NCBI RefSeq assembly: GCF_900537085.1
Contig: NZ_UNRE01000001.1
Coordinates: forward strand, 146,975-191,062
DNA length: 44,088 nucleotides
Origin: Agarivorans sp. Alg241-V36
Lineage (GTDB): Bacteria > Pseudomonadota > Gammaproteobacteria > Enterobacterales > Celerinatantimonadaceae
Direction: 5' to 3'
Notes under the pieces: model-generated
What the model was told of the DNA's origin: nothing
What the model saw: only the letters and a program-made list of their open reading frames with translations
Database searches by the model: none
Shown: positions 10,784 to 21,500 of the stretch, in pieces
Position numbering within the stretch: position 1 is the stretch's first letter
Layout: the number at the start of each line of letters is the position of its first letter
Made by a program: the position numbers and the translations under genes

Positions 10784-12099
10784 TGAGCCTTGAGCTAAAC
10801 TTTGAGGCCGACTTTCGGCCTCTAGCTGCTAGAATGCGGCCCAGTAAGTTAGAGCATTATGTTGGCCAACAACATATCTTGGCTGGTGACAAACCGCTCC
10901 ATAAAGCGATTTCTTCTGGACAGCTGCACTCAATGATTCTTTGGGGCCCTCCTGGCACAGGAAAAACCACAATTGCTGAATTAGCTGCTCTGTATGCCGA
11001 CGCCGAAGTTGAAAAAATCTCGGCGGTAACTGGCGGCATTAAAGAAGTTAGAGCAGCGATAGACCGCGCCTTACAAAACAAACAGGTTAGCCGACGCACC
11101 ATACTATTTGTAGATGAAGTGCATCGCTTTAATAAAAGCCAGCAAGATGCATTTTTGCCTTATGTAGAAAATGGTACGGTTATTTTTATTGGTGCCACCA
11201 CCGAGAATCCATCTTTCGAACTTAATAACGCTTTGTTATCTCGGGCAAAAACCTATGTTCTGCGCGCTTTAGATAGCACCGCTATTTTGCAGCTACTCGA
11301 CAGAGCGATAAACCAAGATGAGCTGTTAAAGCAACAAAAACTGAATTTTGAAGAAGGCGTGTTAGATACGCTTGCCAACTTAGTGAGTGGCGACGCTCGA
11401 CGGGCGTTAAACTTACTAGAGATGATGAGTGAACTGGCTGAGAATGATGGTCAGCAAAAACTATTGAGCTTTGACTTGCTCAAGCAAGTAGCCGGAGAGC
11501 GTTATAGCCACATCGATAAGGGCGGCGATAAGTATTACGACTTGCTCTCTGCTTTACATAAATCTATACGAGGATCTTCGCCTGATGCCGCCTTATTTTG
11601 GTACTGCCGCATCTTAGAAGCCAGTGGCGATCCGCTAGCGGTCGCTCGTCGTTGTTTAGCGATTGCCTCTGAAGATGTCGGCAATGCTGACCCTCGTGCG
11701 ATGCAAATAGCGGTAAGTGCCTGGGATTGTTTTACTCGAGTAGGAGCCGCAGAAGGCGAGCGAGCAATTGCTCAGGCGGTTGTCTACTTAGCCTGTGCCC
11801 CTAAAAGTAACTCTGTATATACCGCATTTAAAGCAGCCAGAGTGGCAGCTAAAGAATACGGTGATACCGAAGTGCCAGTGCACCTGAGAAACGCGCCTAC
11901 TAAACTGATGGCCGAACTGGGCTATGGGGCAGAGTACCGCTATTCTCATGACGAGCCCAATGCTTACTCAGCTGGTCAGCAATATTTGCCTGATGCTTTG
12001 TTAGGGACGCAGTTTTACCATCCCGAACAACGCGGCTTAGAAAAGCAAATAGCAGAAAAGCTCGAATACCTAAGAAACTTGGACAAGCAATCGCCATAG
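10783..12099 (+). CDS. rarA: Replication-associated recombination protein RarA (MgsA)
   Basis: A 438-residue AAA+ ATPase of the clamp-loader/WHIP clade that acts at stalled replication forks. Walker A is GPPGTGKTT (about 52-60), Walker [16 protein letters not shown] (about 108-122), sensor 1 [11 protein letters not shown]. The C-terminal MgsA tetramerisation domain includes [20 protein letters not shown] and [10 protein letters not shown]. The ATG overlaps the lolA stop (TAATG). Length and order agree with E. coli. Confidence 0.95.
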   Translation: MSLELNFEADFRPLAARMRPSKLEHYVGQQHILAGDKPLHKAISSGQLHSMILWGPPGTGKTTIAELAALYADAEVEKISAVTGGIKEVRAAIDRALQNKQVSRRTILFVDEVHRFNKSQQDAFLPYVENGTVIFIGATTENPSFELNNALLSRAKTYVLRALDSTAILQLLDRAINQDELLKQQKLNFEEGVLDTLANLVSGDARRALNLLEMMSELAENDGQQKLLSFDLLKQVAGERYSHIDKGGDKYYDLLSALHKSIRGSSPDAALFWYCRILEASGDPLAVARRCLAIASEDVGNADPRAMQIAVSAWDCFTRVGAAEGERAIAQAVVYLACAPKSNSVYTAFKAARVAAKEYGDTEVPVHLRNAPTKLMAELGYGAEYRYSHDEPNAYSAGQQYLPDALLGTQFYHPEQRGLEKQIAEKLEYLRNLDKQSP

Positions 12100-12133
12100 C
12101 TTGGATTAAATAACAGTTATTATCTTTATATTG

Positions 12134-12160
12134 CACAATCAAGCTTAAAGCCTGATTGTG
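12134..12160 (+). other. Hairpin between rarA and serS, no U-tract
   Basis: CACAATCA (12134-12141) pairs perfectly with TGATTGTG (12153-12160). No T-run follows, so it is a weak candidate for rarA termination; it could be an mRNA-end or processing structure. The rest of the 190-base gap presumably holds the serS promoter. Confidence 0.4.
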
Positions 12161-12288
12161 TCTGTAAGTAGTTGCTTTATAATAAGCTCGTTTTGGACAC
12201 TAAGTCATTAACAGTGCTTAAACTTTTCCGAGTAGGCTTGTTTAGCATTGTTTTTAATTAACGATTTGAATTGGAAGTAGGTTATTGA

Positions 12289-13578
<1,290 letters not shown>

Positions 13579-13593
13579 GCGTTAATTAAAATA

Positions 13594-13620
13594 AAAAAAG
13601 CGCCTTTAGGCGCTTTTTTT
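13594..13620 (+). terminator. Terminator downstream of serS
   Basis: AGCGCC with GGCGCT around a TTTA loop, flanked by seven A and seven T. It can act on both strands and so may also terminate the convergent tusE. Confidence 0.9.
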
Positions 13621-13636
13621 GTATGTAATTCAGGTA

Positions 13637-13966
13637 CTAAATACACTTTACTGGTTTAGGTAAGCCAGCAACCTTAGTGGCTTGTTTTGCCGGTCCCTGT
13701 GGAAATAGCTTGTACAGGTAACGGCTATTGCCTTTCTCGGGTCCAAATTTTTTGGCCATTGCTTTAACTAAAGCACGCATGGCGGGCGAAGTATTAAACT
13801 CTAAGTAGAAGTTGCGGACAAATCTTACAACTTCCCAATGAGCCTCACTCATTTCAATCTCTTCAAGTTTGGCTATATGGGCTGCAAGATCTTCTGACCA
13901 ACTGTCTATGTCGATCAAGTAGCCATTTTTATCGGTTTCGTATTGCTGGCCGTTGAATTCAATCAT
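13637..13966 (-). CDS. tusE: Sulfur relay protein TusE (DsrC family)
   Basis: A 109-residue protein, the same length as E. coli TusE. It passes persulfide sulfur from TusBCD to MnmA for 2-thiouridine in tRNA. The central block [20 protein letters not shown] and the C-terminal arm [20 protein letters not shown], ending KPVKCI with the penultimate catalytic cysteine, are intact. The TusE/RspA type has this single C-terminal Cys, unlike dissimilatory DsrC with two. The E. coli neighbour yccA is also near. The ATG at 13966 lacks a clear Shine-Dalgarno site. Confidence 0.95.
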   Translation of the reverse strand: MIEFNGQQYETDKNGYLIDIDSWSEDLAAHIAKLEEIEMSEAHWEVVRFVRNFYLEFNTSPAMRALVKAMAKKFGPEKGNSRYLYKLFPQGPAKQATKVAGLPKPVKCI

Positions 13967-14002
13967 TATATTATTCGTATCTATCTTTAACTTGTGGCTA
14001 GT

Positions 14003-16072
14003 TTACCACTTACCATTTACTAGTAGTTGGCGAATTTTCTTCAAATCTTTGCCAATTAGCTGCAGTTGATATGCAATTAATAGCTCGTTACCAACCAGCT
14101 GTGGAAGAAGCTGATTAATGGCTCGCGTAAAAGACTCATTGTTAGCTTGAACGATGGGGCGGTTTGGGCCTTTAAGTAATAAGTAATCGTGCATTAACTG
14201 CAGCTCGTTTTGAATTAACTCGCCTAAACACGCCAAGCGCTCAGCCGCTTGATTTGATTGCAGTTGGGTGCGGTGGGTTGATAGCGCGGAGAGATGCGAG
14301 AGCAGGTGATGGCTTAAGCCCACAAGTTGGTATAAATCTGGCGATAAGCGTTGCTTACGGCTGGGCTCTGCAAGCATGTATTGCCAATGCCTTACCAACT
14401 CAGCCTCGCTTTGATAAGCGTGGTAGCGGCTTAGACGAAAATTGGTGGTTTCTTCAACATCGGCGTTAAAATACTGGTTGAAAATGGCGGTCTGGTAGTT
14501 AGCTATATTGGCAAACAATTGACTAATGATTTTGCGGCTTTGTTTGTGTTGCCAATCAGGCCATAAATAGCGAAGCGCCGCCATCGCCATAAGTGCACCC
14601 ATTACCGTGACTAACGCTCGCACTATTAGCGCTTCGTTAGCGGGGTAGCCTTGAATGTCGAGGGAAATGGCAACAAATACCGTAATCATCGCAACCGATA
14701 TTGCGTAATTAAAGTGGAAGAATAAAAAGAATAACAATACAAGGCCGGGTATCAGTGAGGTAAGTGCAATATCTGGAAGCTGTAGGTAGCTTAGCGCGGC
14801 TGCAAAGCCAACCCCGGCTATAGTGCCATACACTCGTTTATCTACGCGTTTCTTGGTGTCGTGATAATTAGGTTTTACTACCAGTAAGCAACTTAGCATA
14901 AGCCAATAGGCATGTTCGTCACCCGACAGCTGAATCAGGCCATAAGCAAGTAGCATCAATGTAGCCATGCGCAAAGCATGGCGATTAACGCTCAGACTGA
15001 GATCAACGGCTTGTGACAGGTATTGTTTAAGTGATATTTGAGTAAAAGGTGAAAAGCTTTGTTCTGGCTCTGGAAAATGTTGCTCGTGAAAACACAAAGC
15101 AATCACTTTGTGCAGGTTTTTCAGCATATAAGCAAAGCGCGGTGGAACATCTTTAAGGTTTGAACGATCCGCTTCTAGTTGTTCAACCGCAGTAATCAAC
15201 TCTTGTTCTGCACTTGAATCAAGGTGTTTTGCGCCAATCACCCGCGCTATTCTTACTAGAACTGCTCTAGTGTCAGCGAGTAAAGTCCTTGGTAATACGC
15301 GTTGTAAGCGTTGGTAGTCTAGGTGCGAAGAGCTTAATCGCTCATGTAGCAGTTGGGCTTTAAAGAAACGGTCCATTTGGCTAGACCCAACATGCTGTTT
15401 GTTACGTTGTTGGTAAACATATAGTCCATGGCGTATTACCCCAAGTTGCTCAGCGATATCGGCGCTTTGAGCTGTTAACTTTACCTGTATGTCAGTGATG
15501 TTGGCTTCACGTTGAAACAAACGGGTTTTAGTTAATTGATAAAGACTAATTTGCTTGAATATCTGATCTAATTGTTTGTCTAGCCAACGCGTTGGGTAAA
15601 GGGCGTTGATTAACAACGAGAGTAGGGCATAACTTAAGGCGCCAACCACTAGCCAAAAGGGCTGTAGCCAAGGGTTGTCGTAGGTGTTGTAACCCAGCAT
15701 GGTGTAAATAGCGATGATCAAGGAACAGAGGGAGATTGCACCATACTTTTGCCCAAGCACAGGCATTCGCATAAACAGGTAAGTGGAGCAAAATAAACCA
15801 ATGGCAAACAGCCAAGGCCAGCAGAACAATAAGGTGACCGAGATACTGGCTAAGGAAAAACTGGCCATCATCAATAGCGTGCTTTGAACACGATGTTGAT
15901 AAAAGTCAGGGCTGTCGGCTAAGCCTGCTGCAACCACGCCAAGTGTAGCCGTTAGGGCAAAATCTAAATTAAACACTAAGCCCAAGCTAAGAATGAACAT
16001 AGCTAAGCCGGCTGCTTTGCAGGCTATGGTCCAATTTAGTTTGGCTGGGTCTAGTTTAAGATTTAGTACCAT
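14003..16072 (-). CDS. yccS: YccS-type FUSC-family inner-membrane protein
   Basis: A 689-residue protein of the YccS/YhfK branch of the fusaric-acid-resistance-like superfamily. The substrate is unknown. It has two sets of about five to six membrane helices: residues 15-160, beginning NWTIACKAAGLAMFILSLGL, and about 380-510, including HAYWLMLSCLLVVKPNYHDT and KRVDKRVYGTIAGVGFAAAL. Each set is followed by a cytoplasmic helical region. KRVDKRVYGTIAG is the FUSC signature. The ATG at 16072 falls in the U-tract of the yccA terminator, and the only upstream ribosome-binding match (AGGGCG) lies in the hairpin's 3' arm. Confidence 0.88.
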   Translation of the reverse strand: MVLNLKLDPAKLNWTIACKAAGLAMFILSLGLVFNLDFALTATLGVVAAGLADSPDFYQHRVQSTLLMMASFSLASISVTLLFCWPWLFAIGLFCSTYLFMRMPVLGQKYGAISLCSLIIAIYTMLGYNTYDNPWLQPFWLVVGALSYALLSLLINALYPTRWLDKQLDQIFKQISLYQLTKTRLFQREANITDIQVKLTAQSADIAEQLGVIRHGLYVYQQRNKQHVGSSQMDRFFKAQLLHERLSSSHLDYQRLQRVLPRTLLADTRAVLVRIARVIGAKHLDSSAEQELITAVEQLEADRSNLKDVPPRFAYMLKNLHKVIALCFHEQHFPEPEQSFSPFTQISLKQYLSQAVDLSLSVNRHALRMATLMLLAYGLIQLSGDEHAYWLMLSCLLVVKPNYHDTKKRVDKRVYGTIAGVGFAAALSYLQLPDIALTSLIPGLVLLFFLFFHFNYAISVAMITVFVAISLDIQGYPANEALIVRALVTVMGALMAMAALRYLWPDWQHKQSRKIISQLFANIANYQTAIFNQYFNADVEETTNFRLSRYHAYQSEAELVRHWQYMLAEPSRKQRLSPDLYQLVGLSHHLLSHLSALSTHRTQLQSNQAAERLACLGELIQNELQLMHDYLLLKGPNRPIVQANNESFTRAINQLLPQLVGNELLIAYQLQLIGKDLKKIRQLLVNGKW

Positions 16073-16076
16073 AAAT

Positions 16077-16102
16077 AAAAACGCCCTGTAAGAACAGGGC
16101 GT
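16077..16102 (-). terminator. Hairpin between yccA and yccS
   Basis: ACGCCCTGT (16081-16089) pairs perfectly with ACAGGGCGT (16094-16102) around an AAGA loop, with a T-rich tail on the minus strand. It follows yccA and directly precedes the yccS start, so it should attenuate read-through and may also mask the yccS ribosome-binding site. Confidence 0.8.
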
Positions 16103-16124
16103 GATAGTCCTTCAGCAATATCGC

Positions 16125-16790
16125 TTAGTCGTCGTTCAAGAAACCTAAGATATGTAACAAGTTTACGAAGATATTAAATACATTCAAGTACATAGAAATA
16201 GTAGCTCGAATATAGTTGGTTTCGGTTCCGTTTATGATATTGCTGGTATCATAAAGAATAAAGCCAGAAAACAACATTACCGCTGCACCACTAATGGCTA
16301 GGCTAAGCATTGGTATTTGTAAGAACAAGTTAAGTAACATGCTCACTACAACTACTATTAAACCCGCCATCAAAAAGCCGCTCATAAAAGAGAAGTCTTT
16401 TTTGGTGGTAAGTACATAGCCTGACAAACCAAAGAAGATAAGACCGGTCATTCCTAAGGCTTGCATTACAATTGCTCCGCCTTGCGGGAACTGTAGGTAA
16501 TGACTAAGGATTGGTCCTAGTGAGCCACCCATTAGGGTTGTAAATACAAAAGTCCAAACCAAACCCATTGAAGAGTTAATGCTTTTAGGTAGAACGAAGA
16601 ATACGATTACCATGGCGGCAACCATCATACCAATAGATGCTAAGTGGCCAATTCCGGCTACTACTGCAAAGAATGCTGCAATTGCACTGGTAAACAAGGT
16701 CATCGAAAGTAAGGCGTAGGTGTTACGCAATACCTTATTTGTTTCCAGTTTCGATGCAGCGCTATAGTTTATCGTGCTCGGCTGATTCAT
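16125..16790 (-). CDS. yccA: Bax inhibitor-1/YccA family membrane protein
   Basis: A 221-residue protein of the BI-1 (TMBIM) family with seven hydrophobic segments. In E. coli YccA is an FtsH substrate and inhibitor that protects the SecY translocon. Family features include NTYALLSMTLFTSAIAAFFA, GLSGYVLTTKKDFSFMSGFL, a C-terminal ILYDTSNIINGTETNYIRAT with the conserved Asp, and the end LNVFNIFVNLLHILGFL. The ATG is preceded by GGAG. The order tusE-yccS-yccA partly follows E. coli. Confidence 0.93.
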   Translation of the reverse strand: MNQPSTINYSAASKLETNKVLRNTYALLSMTLFTSAIAAFFAVVAGIGHLASIGMMVAAMVIVFFVLPKSINSSMGLVWTFVFTTLMGGSLGPILSHYLQFPQGGAIVMQALGMTGLIFFGLSGYVLTTKKDFSFMSGFLMAGLIVVVVSMLLNLFLQIPMLSLAISGAAVMLFSGFILYDTSNIINGTETNYIRATISMYLNVFNIFVNLLHILGFLNDD

Positions 16791-17093
16791 TATTTCACTC
16801 CGTTATGACTGAGTTAATTCGTTAAGTTATGTAAAACGAAATTCTAGTATAACGAGTTTTTTAACAAATAAAATCAAATCTGCCATCTAAAAGTGCGCTT
16901 AGCCTCACCAAATCATCATCAAACAATTTCCTAAGACACTCAACTACTTAACAAAATTGCTTCGCTTAAGCGAAAAAATCACTAGGCTTAACACCTCAGT
17001 AGTGTTGCACTCCGAATCACATATCCCTATGATCAGCCTATTAACAGGGCAGTTTGCCTAAACCATTCAACGAACAAGAGAGACGGATAACAG
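16791..17093. promoter_or_regulatory. Divergent yccA / ppaC intergenic region
   Basis: About 300 bases with no gene. A perfect 14-base palindrome, TTCGCTTAAGCGAA, lies at 16961-16974 and is followed by a short A-run. It could be an operator or a hairpin. Both flanking genes must have their promoters here. Confidence 0.4.
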
Positions 17094-18014
17094 ATGTTAG
17101 TTTTAGGACATACTAATCCAGACTGCGACAGTATTGCGGGTGCAATATCGTTAGCAGAGTTATTAACCAAGCAAGGCACACCAGCAACAGCGATTGCCCA
17201 AGGTGAGCCTAATCCTGAAGCCAAATTTCTGTTAGACAAAATTGGTTTTGCAGCGCCAGAAGTACGCACAGAGATTGCCGGTGAAGATGTGTGGCTAATT
17301 GACTACTCTGATTGGGGGCAAGCGCCAAAAGACGCTAAAAAAGCCAATATCCGCGGAATTGTTGATCACCACAAACTAGGTGATATCACTACAGCTGAGC
17401 CAGTAGAGTGTTGGATCCGCCCAGTAGGGTGTAGCTGTACTATTGTATACAGCATGTACCAAGCCGCTGATATTACACCTAGTAAAGAAGCCGCAACCCT
17501 AATGTTAGGCGCTATTTTAAGTGACACGGTTAAGTTTAATTCTCCAACATTTACACCTGTAGATCGCGAAGCAGCTGAAGCTCTTGCTAAGTTAGCTGGC
17601 GTAGCAGACATTGACGCATTTGCAGACGAGCAATTTGCTGCTAAATCAGACGTTGCATCTGTACCTGCTGACGAGTTAGTGCTACGAGACCAAAAAGTCT
17701 ATGAGATCAACGGTAAGCAATTCGCTATTGCTCAATTAGAGCTTACATCAGTTAAACCTGTGTTAGCCCGTTTAGACGAACTAGAAACAGCATTAGTGGC
17801 GCTTAAGCAAGCTAATAACTACCATACTGCTCTTGTTCTACTGACCGACATTACTACTTTAAACTCAACCGGTTTAATCTGTAGTGACGAAGCGGCTTTG
17901 GTTGCTGCAACTTTAGGTGGAACAATCGAAGGCTCAGTTATCGACTTACCTGGCGTAGTAAGCCGCAAGAAGCAGGTTATGCCGCCGCTTCAGCGTGAAT
18001 TTGATGTAGTCTAA
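17094..18014 (+). CDS. ppaC: Manganese-dependent inorganic pyrophosphatase (family II)
   Basis: A 306-residue DHH-superfamily enzyme that hydrolyses pyrophosphate, pulling biosynthetic reactions forward. The metal ligands are visible in LGHTNPDCDSI (about 4-14), LIDYSD (about 68) and GIVDHHKLGD (DHH motif, about 91). The C-terminal DHHA2 domain carries the phosphate-binding SRKKQVMPPL (about 289-298). Family II enzymes are usual in Firmicutes but common in marine Vibrio and Shewanella relatives. It is a single-gene unit ending at a strong terminator. Confidence 0.95.
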   Translation: MLVLGHTNPDCDSIAGAISLAELLTKQGTPATAIAQGEPNPEAKFLLDKIGFAAPEVRTEIAGEDVWLIDYSDWGQAPKDAKKANIRGIVDHHKLGDITTAEPVECWIRPVGCSCTIVYSMYQAADITPSKEAATLMLGAILSDTVKFNSPTFTPVDREAAEALAKLAGVADIDAFADEQFAAKSDVASVPADELVLRDQKVYEINGKQFAIAQLELTSVKPVLARLDELETALVALKQANNYHTALVLLTDITTLNSTGLICSDEAALVAATLGGTIEGSVIDLPGVVSRKKQVMPPLQREFDVV

Positions 18015-18032
18015 AGGCTATTTCACTCATAC

Positions 18033-18060
18033 AAAGCCAGCGTATAACGCTGGCTTTTTT
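18033..18060 (+). terminator. Terminator downstream of ppaC
   Basis: AAAGCCAGCGT (18033-18043) with ACGCTGGCTTT (18047-18057), short loop, six T. Confidence 0.88.
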
Positions 18061-18524
18061 GTAAGTAAATGTAGGCAGGGAAAATTTTGTAACCCTCGGT
18101 AGCGTTTTCAGTAACAAGATATCTTATTTTGATTTACAAATTACGTTATTTTATTACGTAGGGTATGACTGAAGGGATATTTTTCAGCGGATAGTGAATT
18201 TTTCTGCACTATTTGTGAGAAAAAACGCGCTTTTTTAGTCTGTTACGCATTTTTGTAAAAAAAAATCGTGTTTAATTTCAAGTCAAGTCTGAAATTCAAT
18301 TTATATCTGTGGTAGCATTTCCTTTACTTTCGTGACGAATGGACTAGCTCCTGCGTTATTGAATGCTGTTGTTTTGGAGGTTTAAAGAATAATTATCTGT
18401 GAAAGGTAGTTGTTCACACATCATCGATAGATGATGGGGCTCCTCTTTAAATGAAAATACTATTGATGTCTAAGGTCCTGTCGGTCTGAATAACATTAAT
18501 ATAGCAGTAAATAGGAATTACTGG
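18061..18524 (+). promoter_or_regulatory. Long gltBD upstream region
   Basis: About 460 AT-rich bases without a clear gene. Visible elements: a perfect spaced dyad, AATTTCA (18274-18280) with TGAAATT (18290-18296), that looks like an operator; a hairpin CATCATC (18419-18425) with GATGATG (18430-18436) and GATA loop; and a possible 12-codon leader ORF at 18450-18488 reading MKILLMSKVLSV, rich in Leu, Val and Ile, with no good ribosome-binding site. Lrp activates gltBDF in E. coli and lrp is in this window, so the dyad is a candidate Lrp or nitrogen-regulator site. This is inference. Confidence 0.4.
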
Positions 18525-21500
18525 ATGACAAACATAACTCAACACAATAAGAGCCTTTATAGGCCAGAATTCGAACACGATAGCTGTGGTATCGGATTCG
18601 TTGCCCACTTAAAAGGGCGTAAAAGTCATGATGTGATCGAAAACGCATTAACCATGCTTACTTGCATGGAACATCGTGGTGGTACTGGTTGTGACGTAGA
18701 TAGTGGAGACGGCGCCGGTATTCTCATTCAGCTTCCTCATGAGTTTTTTAACGAAGAAGTAACAAAATTAGGCTTCAGCTTACCTAAACCAGGTGAGTAT
18801 GGCGTGGGTATGGTTTACTTCCCAGCTGGTGAAGCTATTCGTCGCGAATGCCGCGAGATATTAAACCGTAACATTGAGAAACTAGGCTTAACCTTATTAG
18901 GTTACCGCGTAGTTCCAAAAGACAACTCGAGCTTAGGTCAAGCTTCTCTTGATAATGAGCCGCAGATAGAGCAAGTGTTCATTGCGCGCCCATCAGACTT
19001 AGACCAACAAGTGTTCGAACGTAAGCTATTTGTTTTACGTAAGTACACTTTGCACATCGCTGATGCAACAGTGGCTGGCGTGAACGAAGACTTCTACATG
19101 GCGTCTATGTCGTCACGTACTATTGTGTACAAGGGTCAGTTAACCACTGCTCAAGTTCGTAAGTATTATTTAGATCTTCAAGATCCTCGTGTGGTATCAG
19201 CAATTGCTATGTTCCACTCGCGTTTCTCAACTAACACTTTCCCTGCTTGGCGCTTAGCACAGCCTTTCCGTTACATTGCACACAACGGTGAAATTAACAC
19301 TGTTAAAGGTAACGTAAACTGGATGCGTGCTCGCGAGTCTTTGCTTGCAAGTGTTAATTTCAGTAAAGAAGAACTGGATATGATTAATCCAGTTTGTGAC
19401 ATCTCTCGTTCAGACTCTGCAAACCTAGACATGTGTGTAGAGCTGCTTGTATTAAGTGGTCGCCCGCTTGAGCAAGTAATGATGATGGTTGTGCCAGAAG
19501 CTTGGCAAACTCAAGAAGACATGGATCCTGTGAAACGTGCCTTCTACGAGTACTACTCTTGCATCATGGAGCCTTGGGATGGTCCTGCTTCAATTTCATT
19601 TACCGATGGTAAAGTTATTGGCGCAACGCTTGACCGTAATGGTTTACGTCCTTCTCGTTACCTAGTAACTGATGACGGCTTAGTTGTTATGGGTTCAGAG
19701 ACTGGTGCTTTGGTTGTAGACCAATCTAAAGTGGTTCAAAAAGGCCGCTTGCAGCCAGGCAAAATCTTCATCGCTGATCTAGAACAAGGTCGCATTGTTG
19801 CTGATGACGAAGTAAAACACACTGTTTGTTCTACTCAGCCTTATGGCAAATGGGTAGAAGAAAACAAGATTGTTTTAGACGACCTGCCACTACCAGAAGG
19901 CTACGACCGTTTTGCTACGCAGCACAGCTTAGAGAAACGTCAGAAAGCATTTGGCTACAGCCAAGAAGATATCTCGGCGGTATTAAAGCCGATGGTAGGT
20001 ACTTCTAAAGAGCCGCTAGGTGCAATGGGTACAGATACGCCGTTAGCGATTTTATCTGACAAAAACCCGCACTTATCGCACTACTTTAAGCAGTTGTTTG
20101 CGCAAGTAACTAACCCGCCAATCGACCCAATTCGTGAAGAAATGGTAATGTCGCTGCGTACATACGTAGGTGCGGACTTAAACTTACTTGAAGAAACACC
20201 ACTGCATTGTCGTAAGGTTGAAATCAAGCAACCAGTATTAACTAACGAGCAGTTAGCTAAGCTACGTAGCATTGACCATAACCATTTCCAAGCAGCCACT
20301 ATTCATACTACGTTCCACGCTTCTGGCGCAGAGAATGAGTTGGAAAAAGCCTTAGAGCGCATTTGTCGTCACGCTAAAGATGCAGTAGATGATGGATTCT
20401 CAATTCTTATTTTGAGTGACCGTAAGGTAGACAGTGACCACGCAGCAGTACCATCAGTATTGGCTACTGCAGCAGTTCACCACTACTTAATTCGTGAGGG
20501 CATTCGTGCTCACGCTGATTTAATTGTTGAATCTGGTGATATTCGCGAAACTCATCACTTAGCTACCGTATTGGGTTATGGCGCAGCAGCTGTTAACCCT
20601 TACTTAGCGATTGAAACGCTTCTTGATATGCGCGACCAAGCGATTATTGAAAGCAGCCTAAGCAACGATGAAGTAGTAGAGCGCTACACTAAAGCGGTGA
20701 ACAGCGGCCTATTAAAAATCTTCTCGAAGATGGGTATTTCAACGCTGCAGTCATACCAAGGTGCACAAATCTTTGAAGCCCTAGGTATTAACTCAGACGT
20801 AGTGAAAAAATACTTCACCGGTACAGTAACTCGTATTGAAGGTTTGAGCTTAGACGGTATTGCTACTGAAGCTTTAAATCGTCACCGTGATGGTTTCCCT
20901 GCAGACGACAATCCATTCAGTGATTTAATTCTGAAAACCGGTGGTGACTACGCTTGGCGTAAAGATGGTGAGCGTCACCTATTTAACCCAACTACTATTC
21001 GCTTGTTGCAAAATGCTTCGTCGACTAACGACTACAAAGTATTTAAAGAATACGCGGCAAACGTAGATAACCAAGCTAAAGAAGCATTCACTTTACGTGG
21101 CCTACTTAAATTTAAGTCGGACCGTGAAAGTGTGCCGCTAAGTGAAGTTGAATCAGCAGAGGCAATTCTTAAGCGTTTTGCTACTGGTGCAATGAGCTTC
21201 GGTTCTATTTCATGGGAAGCACACACTACACTGGCAATTGCTATGAACCGCATTGGCGGTAAGAGTAACTCTGGTGAGGGCGGTGAAGACCCAATTCGCT
21301 TCAAGCCGATGGAAAATGGCGACTCAATGATCTCTAAGATCAAACAGGTTGCTTCTGGTCGCTTTGGTGTAACCAGTCATTACCTAGCTAATGCCGAAGA
21401 ACTACAGATCAAGATGGCGCAGGGTGCTAAACCAGGCGAGGGTGGTCAGTTACCAGGTGATAAAGTTGACGCTTGGATTGGTAAAACTCGTGGTTCAACG

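Noticed and set aside
12134-12160. Intrinsic terminator of rarA
   Set aside because: The hairpin is perfect over eight pairs but no T-run follows, so I list it only as a hairpin.
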